Source of the DNA: JAOACQ01 sp049968515
Lineage (GTDB): Bacteria; Spirochaetota; Brevinematia; Brevinematales; JAOACQ01
NCBI GenBank assembly: GCA_049968515.1
Contig: JBMFQR010000006.1
Location: forward strand, 16,240-80,239
Reading direction: 5' to 3'
DNA length: 64,000 bases
Positions 27,604 to 34,919 of this stretch are shown here, piece by piece. Every line of letters begins with the position of its first letter. The stretch's first letter is position 1. The notes beneath the pieces are model-generated. The model was given only the letters and a program-made list of their open reading frames with translations. It was not told the DNA's origin and searched no databases. The translations under genes and the position numbers were made by a program.

Positions 27604-27667
27604 AAGGGATTTCACTCTCACTGCTTTAGGCAGTGGGAGTGTGTCTATGTTAACCTTAAATCCCTTT
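27604..27667 (+). terminator. nested double stem-loop after rny
   Basis: Outer arms AAGGGATTT (27604-27612) and AAATCCCTT (27658-27666) enclose an inner hairpin CACTCTCACTGC (27613-27624) / GCAGTGGGAGTG (27630-27641). A weak T-rich tail (TTATTGTTT) follows. It may end the rny transcript or act as leader of the next operon. Confidence 0.45.
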
Positions 27668-27688
27668 ATTGTTTAAAACGGGTTTTAT

Positions 27689-28663
27689 ATGTCAGATTTC
27701 CCTTCACCGGAAAAATATAGACAGGGTATCAGTAAGTCACATCTTGCCGGCTTAAATTCCTATGGGATAAAAACCACCTATCCTTTTGTCATTAAAAGAG
27801 AAAAGAACCAGTATTTATATGACATTGATGGCAATAAATATGTGGACTTTTTTTTAAACAATGGTAGTGTAATAGCTGGGCACAACCAGAAGAATCTTAC
27901 TCTTTACATAAAGGATGCAATATCATTGTCTACCGAGTCTGTGTTTATAAATAAGTTTTACTATAAACTTGTAAGGTATTTTAAGTCAATTATTGATATT
28001 AAACATATTCAGCTTTATCCTTCACAATTTGAGGCAATGTTTGAACTACTTAAATTTTTAAGGCCTTCAAGTATTGCTGTAAATTCACACTTTCTTTTTA
28101 ATTTTCTTAAAGAATTCTTTCCCGGGATTGAAATAGATTACGTCTTCACAACCAAGAAGAAGAATTTTGATCTTTTTATTTTTGAGCCTCTAAATTTTGA
28201 CAAAAATCTGGAAATCTTCGATTTCAAGGAAATAATGGCAAAAAAATATTGTCTTTTTGAAAGCCGGACAGCTTTTAGAACAAGATATGGATTTTTTGAA
28301 GATCTTGAAAGTGTGGATTTTGTATTTTGTGGGAATATAATATCAAATGGAATGGATAGCTGTGTAATTATTTCAAGAGAGAGTATTCCCCAGAAAATAA
28401 TTCCGGGATTTTTAGCACTTAATATTCTTGAGACATTAAAATATTACAGGAGAAAAGAGGTTTACTCAAAATTTCTTTCCGCCAAAAGCGAGCTTATTTC
28501 CTCTCAAAAAGGTGGTATTTTAAAACTGACAAAAGAGGTAGAAGCAGATGAACTCTTGCGATACGGGATATTTCTAAAAGGGAGTACATTGTTTTTGAGT
28601 ATTCTGCACACTGAAAATGATATAAAAAGATTGATAAATGCTTTGAAGATCAGAGGTTTATAA
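27689..28663 (+). CDS. class III aminotransferase-like protein that has lost the PLP residues
   Basis: 324 aa. The front resembles glutamate-1-semialdehyde aminotransferase (YLYDIDGNKYVDF, GHN), and ESRTAFRTRYGF (191-202) aligns with the family's EVMTGFRVAYGG. However, the PLP-binding Asp before that motif is Phe190, and the catalytic Lys region GKIIGGG reads GNIISNG, with Asn216 in place of Lys. The protein is also about 100 residues shorter than active enzymes. I infer a binding or structural role, not catalysis. Its stop overlaps by one base the start of the sugar-binding phosphatase gene, implying a shared function. Confidence 0.7.
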   Translation: MSDFPSPEKYRQGISKSHLAGLNSYGIKTTYPFVIKREKNQYLYDIDGNKYVDFFLNNGSVIAGHNQKNLTLYIKDAISLSTESVFINKFYYKLVRYFKSIIDIKHIQLYPSQFEAMFELLKFLRPSSIAVNSHFLFNFLKEFFPGIEIDYVFTTKKKNFDLFIFEPLNFDKNLEIFDFKEIMAKKYCLFESRTAFRTRYGFFEDLESVDFVFCGNIISNGMDSCVIISRESIPQKIIPGFLALNILETLKYYRRKEVYSKFLSAKSELISSQKGGILKLTKEVEADELLRYGIFLKGSTLFLSILHTENDIKRLINALKIRGL

Positions 28664-31110
28664 TGTCAGAAAAGATATCCATAGCATTTCAGCTTCCAGA
28701 TATCTCTGAGGAATATCCAGACCTGTTACTAAAAGGGGCTTATAGTGCCGCAAAAGAACTGGATATTACTCTCTCTGTAATAAACATAGAACCCATTGAT
28801 TCTCCTTATGACTATAGATATCAGACAAATTTTCTCTTTGAGCTTCTCGAGAGTGAGTTTTTTGACGCAGTTATTCTCGCAAGCTGTACATTATCAAATT
28901 ATATAACTAAAAGCAATTTTAATTCTCTGGTTGAAAAATTAAAAAATAAACCGCTTGTAAGTCTTGGAATTTTAGTAGAGAGTGCTACCTCAATTTTAAT
29001 TGATAATAAAACAGCAATTTTGAATGTAATAGAACATCTTGTAAAGATTCACGAAAAGAAAAAAATTGCCTTTATAAAAGGACCTTTGAATAACATTGAG
29101 GCAAATGAAAGACTTAATGCCTTTGTTGAATCGATACTTAAGTTTGACATTCCATTTAATGAGAGACTGATTTTTGAAGGAGATTTTTCTATAAATTCAG
29201 GTGAAAAAGTGGCAGAGCAAATTTTAGAAAGCAAAATGGAGATTGATGCAATAATAACAGCTAATGATAATATGGCGATTGGCTTGATAAGAAAATTAAA
29301 AGAGGAAGGGATAAAAATTCCAGAACATATTGCAGTTGTTGGTTTTGATGATATAGAAAGTGCAAAATATTTAAAACCATCACTCTCAACTATCAAACAA
29401 CCCATTTATAAACAGGGCTACATTGCAGTAAAGAGTGCCTTCGAGCTAATTAAAAATGGCACAAATCCCGGAACAATTTATCTTCCATGCTTTTTTATGG
29501 CAAGAGAATCCTGTGGATGTGGGAAGCTACCCGAAACACATTATTTTAATTTCAGCGAGGAAAACCTTTTCAGAGAACTAAAGAGATTTCTTGATGTAGA
29601 AGATATTGGCCTCAAAAATGCTGAAAAGGTGTACTCTTTCTTTCAAAATCTACTTATGGAGCTTGAGCAATCCTCACCTGAGGAAAAAAGGATCATTGAC
29701 TCTTTGAAGAATCTTATAGAAAATCTTCTCGAGAATGGAGAAGATATAATTTTTTTATCTAAAATCCTTGAATTGCTTAACAAATTTTTTCCCGCACACG
29801 AGTGCATTTTAGAGAAATGCAATAACAAAATATATGAGGCTAAAAATTCCACTGATAATTTTTTGAGAAAGGAAAGAATGTTTTATGAGAGAAATCTTGA
29901 GGAATTTTTAGGTAGAATTTACACCTCAACTGACTGGAATGAATGGCTTAAAAACATAATGGAAATGGCCACCAGACTGAAATGGAAGTCATTTTACATT
30001 TTTAAATTTTTGAATCCTGTTCTGCACAGATATAAAGAGAACTTTTCAAAAAATGAATTTGTTTCATTAATACTTTCAGAAAAATTAAAAAATAACTTGA
30101 AAATTATGACAATGAACGGAATAAAAGTTAAGTTTAAAGATTTTATTTCATATTTTAAGGATGATGAGAGCCATCTTTTCTTTGTTCTGGCAATATATTT
30201 CAGAGAATACCTGTATGGCTATATTGTTATTGATGGAGGAATGTTAGTTTCAGAGTATATTTATAAGGTTGCCTCTTCTCTGTCAAATAGCTTTTTTACC
30301 CTTTTGATACTTGAAAGACTTAGTTCTGAAACCAGAATAATTAAGCAAAGAACTGACGAATTGGAAAATGAGCTTTTTTTTGCGGAATTACTTCAGAAAA
30401 ACATTCTGCCAAAATCTTCGCCGAGAGAATGTATAGATTTTTACTTTAAATACAAAGAAAGGATTGGAGGTGATTTCTTTGATTTTATAAATTTCAGGGA
30501 AAAAGACTGGGTTGGAATATTTATTGCGGATGTTTCAGGGCATGGCGTTCCAACTGCAATAGTTACTTCGGCTTTAAAATCATCCATCCTTCAGATGAGA
30601 GCCTTTCTTACAACCCCCTCAGAATTTTTGCTTGAGCTGAATGACACCATCTATTCTATGGCCAGACAGGGGTTTTTTGTAACGGCATTTTACGGGATAT
30701 ATAAAGAGGGTGAAAAAAAGCTTCTCTTCTCAAATGCCGGCCATAACAGCCCATATTTAATATATGAAGACTCTGTAAAACAGCTCGAATGTAAAAATTC
30801 TGGATTTGCACTCGGGATTGTTCCCAAGGAAGAACTTATAAGCATGAAGAAGGCATATAGAGATGAGGAAATAGACCTCGATAATGTTTTAAAGATTGTC
30901 TTCTACACGGATGGACTGACAGAAACCTCCTCGAAAAATAATCCGGGAGCGGATTTTGAAAACTATGTCTTAAAAAGTCTATTTTTTAATAACAGAAAGC
31001 TTGAGCCGGCTGATTTTGTAAAAGTTATAAGGGACAATCTGATTTCATTTCACGGGAGTCAGAATTTTGAAGATGACGTCACCTTTATCTGTTTGGATAT
31101 AAAAAATTAA
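28663..31110 (+). CDS. LacI-type sugar-binding sensor fused to a PP2C (SpoIIE/RsbU) phosphatase
   Basis: 815 aa. Residues 1-290 are a LacI/GalR-like ligand-binding domain (IAVVGFDDIESAKYLKPSLS) with no HTH headpiece and no signal peptide, ending in RESCGC (C284, C286). A helical and GAF-like middle (300-560) leads to a PP2C domain with the metal-binding Asp residues in GGDFFDF (D604) and DVSGHG (D623). Such phosphatases dephosphorylate STAS anti-anti-sigma factors; one is encoded at 11263. The layout mirrors the GGDEF protein at 15464. Overlaps the preceding pseudo-aminotransferase gene by one base. Confidence 0.85.
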   Translation: MSEKISIAFQLPDISEEYPDLLLKGAYSAAKELDITLSVINIEPIDSPYDYRYQTNFLFELLESEFFDAVILASCTLSNYITKSNFNSLVEKLKNKPLVSLGILVESATSILIDNKTAILNVIEHLVKIHEKKKIAFIKGPLNNIEANERLNAFVESILKFDIPFNERLIFEGDFSINSGEKVAEQILESKMEIDAIITANDNMAIGLIRKLKEEGIKIPEHIAVVGFDDIESAKYLKPSLSTIKQPIYKQGYIAVKSAFELIKNGTNPGTIYLPCFFMARESCGCGKLPETHYFNFSEENLFRELKRFLDVEDIGLKNAEKVYSFFQNLLMELEQSSPEEKRIIDSLKNLIENLLENGEDIIFLSKILELLNKFFPAHECILEKCNNKIYEAKNSTDNFLRKERMFYERNLEEFLGRIYTSTDWNEWLKNIMEMATRLKWKSFYIFKFLNPVLHRYKENFSKNEFVSLILSEKLKNNLKIMTMNGIKVKFKDFISYFKDDESHLFFVLAIYFREYLYGYIVIDGGMLVSEYIYKVASSLSNSFFTLLILERLSSETRIIKQRTDELENELFFAELLQKNILPKSSPRECIDFYFKYKERIGGDFFDFINFREKDWVGIFIADVSGHGVPTAIVTSALKSSILQMRAFLTTPSEFLLELNDTIYSMARQGFFVTAFYGIYKEGEKKLLFSNAGHNSPYLIYEDSVKQLECKNSGFALGIVPKEELISMKKAYRDEEIDLDNVLKIVFYTDGLTETSSKNNPGADFENYVLKSLFFNNRKLEPADFVKVIRDNLISFHGSQNFEDDVTFICLDIKN

Positions 31111-31136
31111 CCCGGCATTTATGTTAAAATGCCGGG
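31111..31136 (-). terminator. intrinsic terminator between convergent genes
   Basis: CCCGGCATTT / AAATGCCGGG, a 10-bp stem with a 6-base loop. The T-rich tail (TTAATTTTTT) lies on the minus-strand side, so it mainly ends the lipoprotein gene, but it may serve both convergent transcripts. Confidence 0.8.
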
Positions 31137-31152
31137 CTATTAAGACTAAAAG

Positions 31153-31824
31153 CTAATTCTTTGTCCAGTAAATCTCATCCACCCAGTATTTTGAGAGTGG
31201 AACAAACTTTTTTCCCTGTGCCATACCAAATAAGATATTTACATCCTTAAAATTAATCTGTGGTATGAAATCAGCGAGTGGAATTGAAATTTCATGCCAT
31301 TGTCCATCTGCTTTAAATCCATAATCATCAAGATTGAGCCAGGCTTCTGTCTGATAGCTGTGCTTTATAAGCACCTTGACATCACCTGCTCCGGGAGCGG
31401 CCTTAATGGCAAGCTTCAGGTGTCCATTTTCAAAACCTTCCATTTTCTGGGAGCCGGGGTTTACCTTGTGAAATCCAAAGCCAAACCACGTTCCAGCACC
31501 GGCGACAATACTCATTGCTTCTTTTCCTGCGAAAACATCGTCATTTACCTTCTTGATCTTACAAGTGCCTTCCCAGATGTAAACTCTTACCTTAGCTTCT
31601 GGCTTGCTTTCCATATGTGAAAACTCAACCTCATTTCCACCACCATATACATCACTGTAAATTGGGAAAATATTCGGGTCTGATTTCAATTCGACAGTGG
31701 CCTGTTCTACCTGTTTTGCTTCCTGTTTTACTTCCTGTTTTACTGCAGTTTCACTCTTTGCACAGGCAAAAATTACCAAACTGGCAACCGAGAGTAGTGC
31801 TAAAATCCTTAAAATTCTTTCCAT
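31153..31824 (-). CDS. lipoprotein with a carbohydrate-binding-module-like domain
   Basis: 223 aa. Signal peptide with lipobox LVIFAC (Cys21), then a Lys/Glu/Gln-rich linker with repeated KQEVKQEAKQVEQ, then a beta-sandwich of about 170 residues (GWF-type core GTWFGFGFHKVNPG, HSYQTEAWLNLDDYG, WHEISIPLADF, DEIYW) that resembles galactose-binding-like or CBM11-type domains. No catalytic motif; it probably binds polysaccharide at the cell surface. AAGGAGG precedes the ATG. It has its own strong promoter with a double palindrome. Confidence 0.7.
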   Translation of the reverse strand: MERILRILALLSVASLVIFACAKSETAVKQEVKQEAKQVEQATVELKSDPNIFPIYSDVYGGGNEVEFSHMESKPEAKVRVYIWEGTCKIKKVNDDVFAGKEAMSIVAGAGTWFGFGFHKVNPGSQKMEGFENGHLKLAIKAAPGAGDVKVLIKHSYQTEAWLNLDDYGFKADGQWHEISIPLADFIPQINFKDVNILFGMAQGKKFVPLSKYWVDEIYWTKN

Positions 31825-31846
31825 AATCTATCTCCTCCTTTACGTT

Positions 31847-31902
31847 ATACTGCTATATAGCTTGCTATATAGCAGTATAAAATATTATAAGAAAATTGTC
31901 AA
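31847..31902 (-). promoter_or_regulatory. promoter of the CBM-like lipoprotein with double palindromic operator
   Basis: On the minus strand TTGACA (31902-31897), 17 bases, TATACT (31879-31874). Overlapping and following the -10 is a 14-bp-arm inverted repeat (31847-31860 / 31865-31878) built from two perfect GCTATATAGC palindromes (31852-31861 and 31864-31873), 12 bases centre to centre. Confidence 0.65.
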
Positions 31903-31983
31903 TACTTTTTTAAAAATTTTTTCACTTCTGAAATGAATAGTTCTTTAGAGTAAAGAATAAAGGTCAGAACATTTTTATCTCTC

Positions 31984-32904
31984 TTATTTATAAAAGAAAT
32001 TCTTGTCAATACATTGATCAGTCTCAAACTGAAGTGTGATGTGATCAATATCGTAGTTTTTATGAAGTATCTCTTCAATTCTTTTAGCCACAACACATGT
32101 ATTTGAAAGAAGCATATCTTCCATCTCAATGTGGGCTTCAAGATAGATTGTGTTTTCATCTCCTAGCCAGGTATGAACATGGTGTATGTTTCTGACACCC
32201 GGAATAGCTTCAATTTCCTGTTTCATCTGGGAATAGTCAAGATTCGCTGCTGATTGCATTAAAATATCAATTGTCTTTTTAATAATTTTCCAGCTCTCCC
32301 ATATTATGAAAAGGCAGATAAAGATTGTAATGATAGAATCAAGCCAGCTGAATTTTAAAAATTTTATTGCCACTGCCCCTGTTACAACAATTAAGGAAGA
32401 GAGTGTGTCACTTAAAAGGTGGAGGTAGCTTGACTTTATGTTAAGACTTTTGTGAGACTCCTTCTCAAGTAACATGGTGGCGAAAAGATTGGCAAAAAGC
32501 CCTATAAGACCTATTATAAGCATTATGTCTGCATTAATTATTTCAGGTTTAAATAGTCTTTTAATTGTCTCAAATAGCAGTAAAACAGAAAATATAACAA
32601 GTGCAGAAGAATTAATAAATGCAGCAAGAATCTCCGCTCTTTTATAACCATAGGTTTTTCGAGGGTTCTGGGGTCTGACTGCAATCTTTCCAGCAATAAA
32701 ACTGAGAGTTACTGCTGTTACATCATTGAGGTTATGTAATGCATCTGAAAATAGTGCAAGACTGCCTGAAAAAATACCACCAACAACCTCGGAAAGTGTA
32801 ATCACAGAATTTGCAATAACAATTGCCACAAACTTACTGGTTGAAAGATTTCTGTCATTATGATTATGGCTTTCCATTGTATTATCCTGATTTGATAATT
32901 TCAT
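31984..32904 (-). CDS. cation diffusion facilitator (zinc/cation efflux) transporter
   Basis: 306 aa. Six membrane spans in the first 215 residues with the metal-site motifs of the CDF family: DALHNLNDV in span 2 and YLHLLSDTLSS in span 5. A cytoplasmic C-terminal domain (about 220-300, VRNIHHVHTWLGDENTIYLEAHIE) follows. It opens with a His/Asn-rich stretch (ESHNHNDRN) often seen in zinc exporters. It exports divalent metal, most likely zinc, in exchange for protons. Monocistronic as far as can be seen. Confidence 0.9.
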   Translation of the reverse strand: MKLSNQDNTMESHNHNDRNLSTSKFVAIVIANSVITLSEVVGGIFSGSLALFSDALHNLNDVTAVTLSFIAGKIAVRPQNPRKTYGYKRAEILAAFINSSALVIFSVLLLFETIKRLFKPEIINADIMLIIGLIGLFANLFATMLLEKESHKSLNIKSSYLHLLSDTLSSLIVVTGAVAIKFLKFSWLDSIITIFICLFIIWESWKIIKKTIDILMQSAANLDYSQMKQEIEAIPGVRNIHHVHTWLGDENTIYLEAHIEMEDMLLSNTCVVAKRIEEILHKNYDIDHITLQFETDQCIDKNFFYK

Positions 32905-33008
32905 ATATAATATTTTAAGTTAGAACTGCAGGTTTGTCCATTCTTCCCGCATTAATTAGACATGTATGATGTTTCCAGAAGCTATTAAAATAATGCTTTG
33001 ATATTCTT

Positions 33009-33037
33009 TTGACAATAGTTGAATTTAATTTTATAAT
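33009..33037 (+). promoter_or_regulatory. fully consensus promoter of the O-antigen ligase gene
   Basis: TTGACA (33009-33014), 17 bases, TATAAT (33032-33037): a perfect sigma-70 promoter, about 107 bases before the start codon. Confidence 0.75.
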
Positions 33038-33051
33038 ATGTGTTCTGAAAT

Positions 33052-33116
33052 GAGCGGACTGCATTTTTAAACTAAACTGGTTTAAATAATTTCTCTATCT
33101 CTATTCTCAGTCGCTC
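33052..33116 (+). promoter_or_regulatory. structured 5' leader of the O-antigen ligase gene
   Basis: Outer arms GAGCGGACTG (33052-33061) and CAGTCGCTC (33108-33116) pair with one bulge and enclose an inner stem TTTAAAC (33066-33072) / GTTTAAA (33080-33086). It begins about 10 bases after the predicted transcription start. No known riboswitch class fits. Confidence 0.4.
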
Positions 33117-33143
33117 GTTAATTAATGTCTGTGGGTTTTTATA

Positions 33144-34400
33144 ATGAATTCTTCTAAAGATAAGCTAACTAAAATTAGCTTTATATTTTTAGTAATTGCA
33201 TTTTGCTTTTCTATTTTTCCCGGAATTTTCGTCCCTTTTACTATTGCTTCTATCCTGTCTTTTTTAATTCAAGTTTTGATTTCTGGAAATGTAAAAGAAA
33301 AAATAAAGATTTATACAAGAGATTTCCTACTTTTTTGTTTTTTTCTGTTTGTAATTATACAGAGTTTTTTTCTTAAGGATTTTCTTACCTCTTTTCTTTC
33401 ATCGTTTGCTATTTTCTTTTACATAATGGTATTATTATTCTTCAGAAATTTCCCTTTTGATGAGAAGAAAATAAGACTCATTGTGAAATTGACGTCCCTT
33501 TCCTTGATCTTGTTTTGTAGTATTGCTTTAATACATTATCTGGTTGTTAAGAAGAGCATTACGATTTCATTTTTCGGTAAAAAAATTTGTGAGATATTAC
33601 CTTCAATGGCAAATGAACCTACAGCTCCACTTCAATCGATACTTGCCCATTCGACAGGTGGAGGTGTACTGGTTGCAATGTTCTCATCTTTCATTCTTAT
33701 ATGGCTTGTAACTTTCTGGAAAAATGAGAATAAAAACTTTAAAATACTGCTTTTGAGTTCAATTTTAATCTCTTACACCACAATTGTTTTTACATCATCA
33801 AGAAGCGGGCTACTTGCTATTTTTCTCTCAGTTTTAAGTTCTATAATATTTTCAAAAAGATACAGGCTCTTATTTATACTTTTGTTTTTTGTCATTCTGT
33901 TCTTCTCCATCCCCAATGAAAAGATAGAGAATACACTCAAAAAGCCTTTATATTCTCAAAATATAGAACCGAGATTATTACAATACAAAGAGGGTATAAG
34001 ATTCTTCAAAGAGAATCCAGTTTTTGGCATAGGGCTTATGCAATTTAGAGATAGGTTTAAAAATCTCAGAGGAAATTATCCGGATCTTCCACATTATTTC
34101 TTTCTGAATATTGAATATTTACATAATACTTATATTGCTTTACTTGCAGAAACAGGCATAATCGGTTTTTTGTTGTTCTACATCTTTCTGATTTTAAAAA
34201 TCATAGAAGGGATAAAAAAATACTTGAGGGGAATTACAGGTTTTCAAAACTGCTTTGTTTTGTTTGTAATATTCTGGTTTTTGCTTGACTCAATATTTAA
34301 TGCCCATTTATATGTCGTTCCGATAGGCATTTTCCTGTGGATTGGAATTGGCTTATCTGAAAATGATAATTTAAAGAATAGCCTAACAGAGAAGGTTTGA
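33144..34400 (+). CDS. O-antigen ligase/polymerase family membrane protein
   Basis: 418 aa, about ten hydrophobic spans. The large loop before the last spans carries the Wzy_C/WaaL signature: NPVFGIGLMQFR followed by HNTYIALLAETGIIGF. Such proteins polymerise or ligate surface polysaccharide units at the periplasmic face. No other glycan-assembly gene is beside it, but a dead gene overlaps its stop codon, so an operon has probably been lost. Perfect promoter upstream. Confidence 0.82.
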   Translation: MNSSKDKLTKISFIFLVIAFCFSIFPGIFVPFTIASILSFLIQVLISGNVKEKIKIYTRDFLLFCFFLFVIIQSFFLKDFLTSFLSSFAIFFYIMVLLFFRNFPFDEKKIRLIVKLTSLSLILFCSIALIHYLVVKKSITISFFGKKICEILPSMANEPTAPLQSILAHSTGGGVLVAMFSSFILIWLVTFWKNENKNFKILLLSSILISYTTIVFTSSRSGLLAIFLSVLSSIIFSKRYRLLFILLFFVILFFSIPNEKIENTLKKPLYSQNIEPRLLQYKEGIRFFKENPVFGIGLMQFRDRFKNLRGNYPDLPHYFFLNIEYLHNTYIALLAETGIIGFLLFYIFLILKIIEGIKKYLRGITGFQNCFVLFVIFWFLLDSIFNAHLYVVPIGIFLWIGIGLSENDNLKNSLTEKV

Positions 34401-34727
34401 TGTGGCCGCAGGAAGGAATACCCTCCTTTTGCACCGTTTCTAAAAAATTAAAAGAGCCTTTTAATATTGAATGCATTATATGAATCCCTTATTTGGCAAA
34501 TTATGATTGTATAAAATTTCTAAAAAATGAAAAACTTAACTTCTTTCTTCCCAATTCGTTAGATGAAATAGAAAATATTATTTTTAATGAAGTAAAAAAT
34601 AGAAACCAGAAAAATAAATTCATTATTTTTGGAAGTGGGAGAATACTGTGCTAAGATTGCAAATAAACTAAAGGAATCGTTCCCTTCTTTTTGCGGAATA
34701 GTAGAAGATACAAACCAAGGTCACTGA
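34400..34727 (+). pseudogene. decayed gene overlapping the O-antigen ligase stop
   Basis: ATG 34400 overlaps the upstream TGA (TGATG), as in a translationally coupled gene. The frame reads MWPQEGIPSFCTVSKKLKEP, meets an in-frame TGA at 34481-34483, and then continues IPYLANYDCIKFLKNEKLNF and FIIFGSG. An extra A at about 34640 shifts the frame; skipping it gives GEYCAKIANKLKESFPSF and then GIVEDTNQGH before TGA. The GSGEYCAKIA stretch resembles a nucleotide-binding turn of small sugar-modifying proteins, but the family is not certain. One nonsense plus one frameshift mark it as dead. Confidence 0.65.
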
Positions 34728-34919
34728 TATAATAAATAACAGTTAGAAATTTGACTTTTGATATTGATTATTATAACATTAAAGATTATTATAAAATTAT
34801 GCCAATAAAGATGTTAACCTTTTGATAGAGAAAGGTTAAATATTACCAAACTGATATCTTCTATAAAGTGATGATTAAGTATTAAGATATATTGGAAAAA
34901 CACTTAAAAGAGGCATTTT
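34728..34919 (+). promoter_or_regulatory. ahcY leader region with a 9-bp hairpin
   Basis: TTAACCTTT (34814-34822) and AAAGGTTAA (34831-34839) form a hairpin 80 bases before ahcY. TTGACT near 34757 with TATAAC downstream gives a poor promoter. I see no SAH riboswitch core. Confidence 0.35.

Noticed and set aside
34481..34483. TGA in the dead gene read as an amino acid (recoding)
   Set aside because: TGA ends several intact genes here, including the O-antigen ligase gene just upstream, and the gene also carries a frameshift.
34728..34919. SAH riboswitch in front of ahcY
   Set aside because: Only a simple 9-bp AT-rich hairpin is present; no conserved SAH-binding core is visible.
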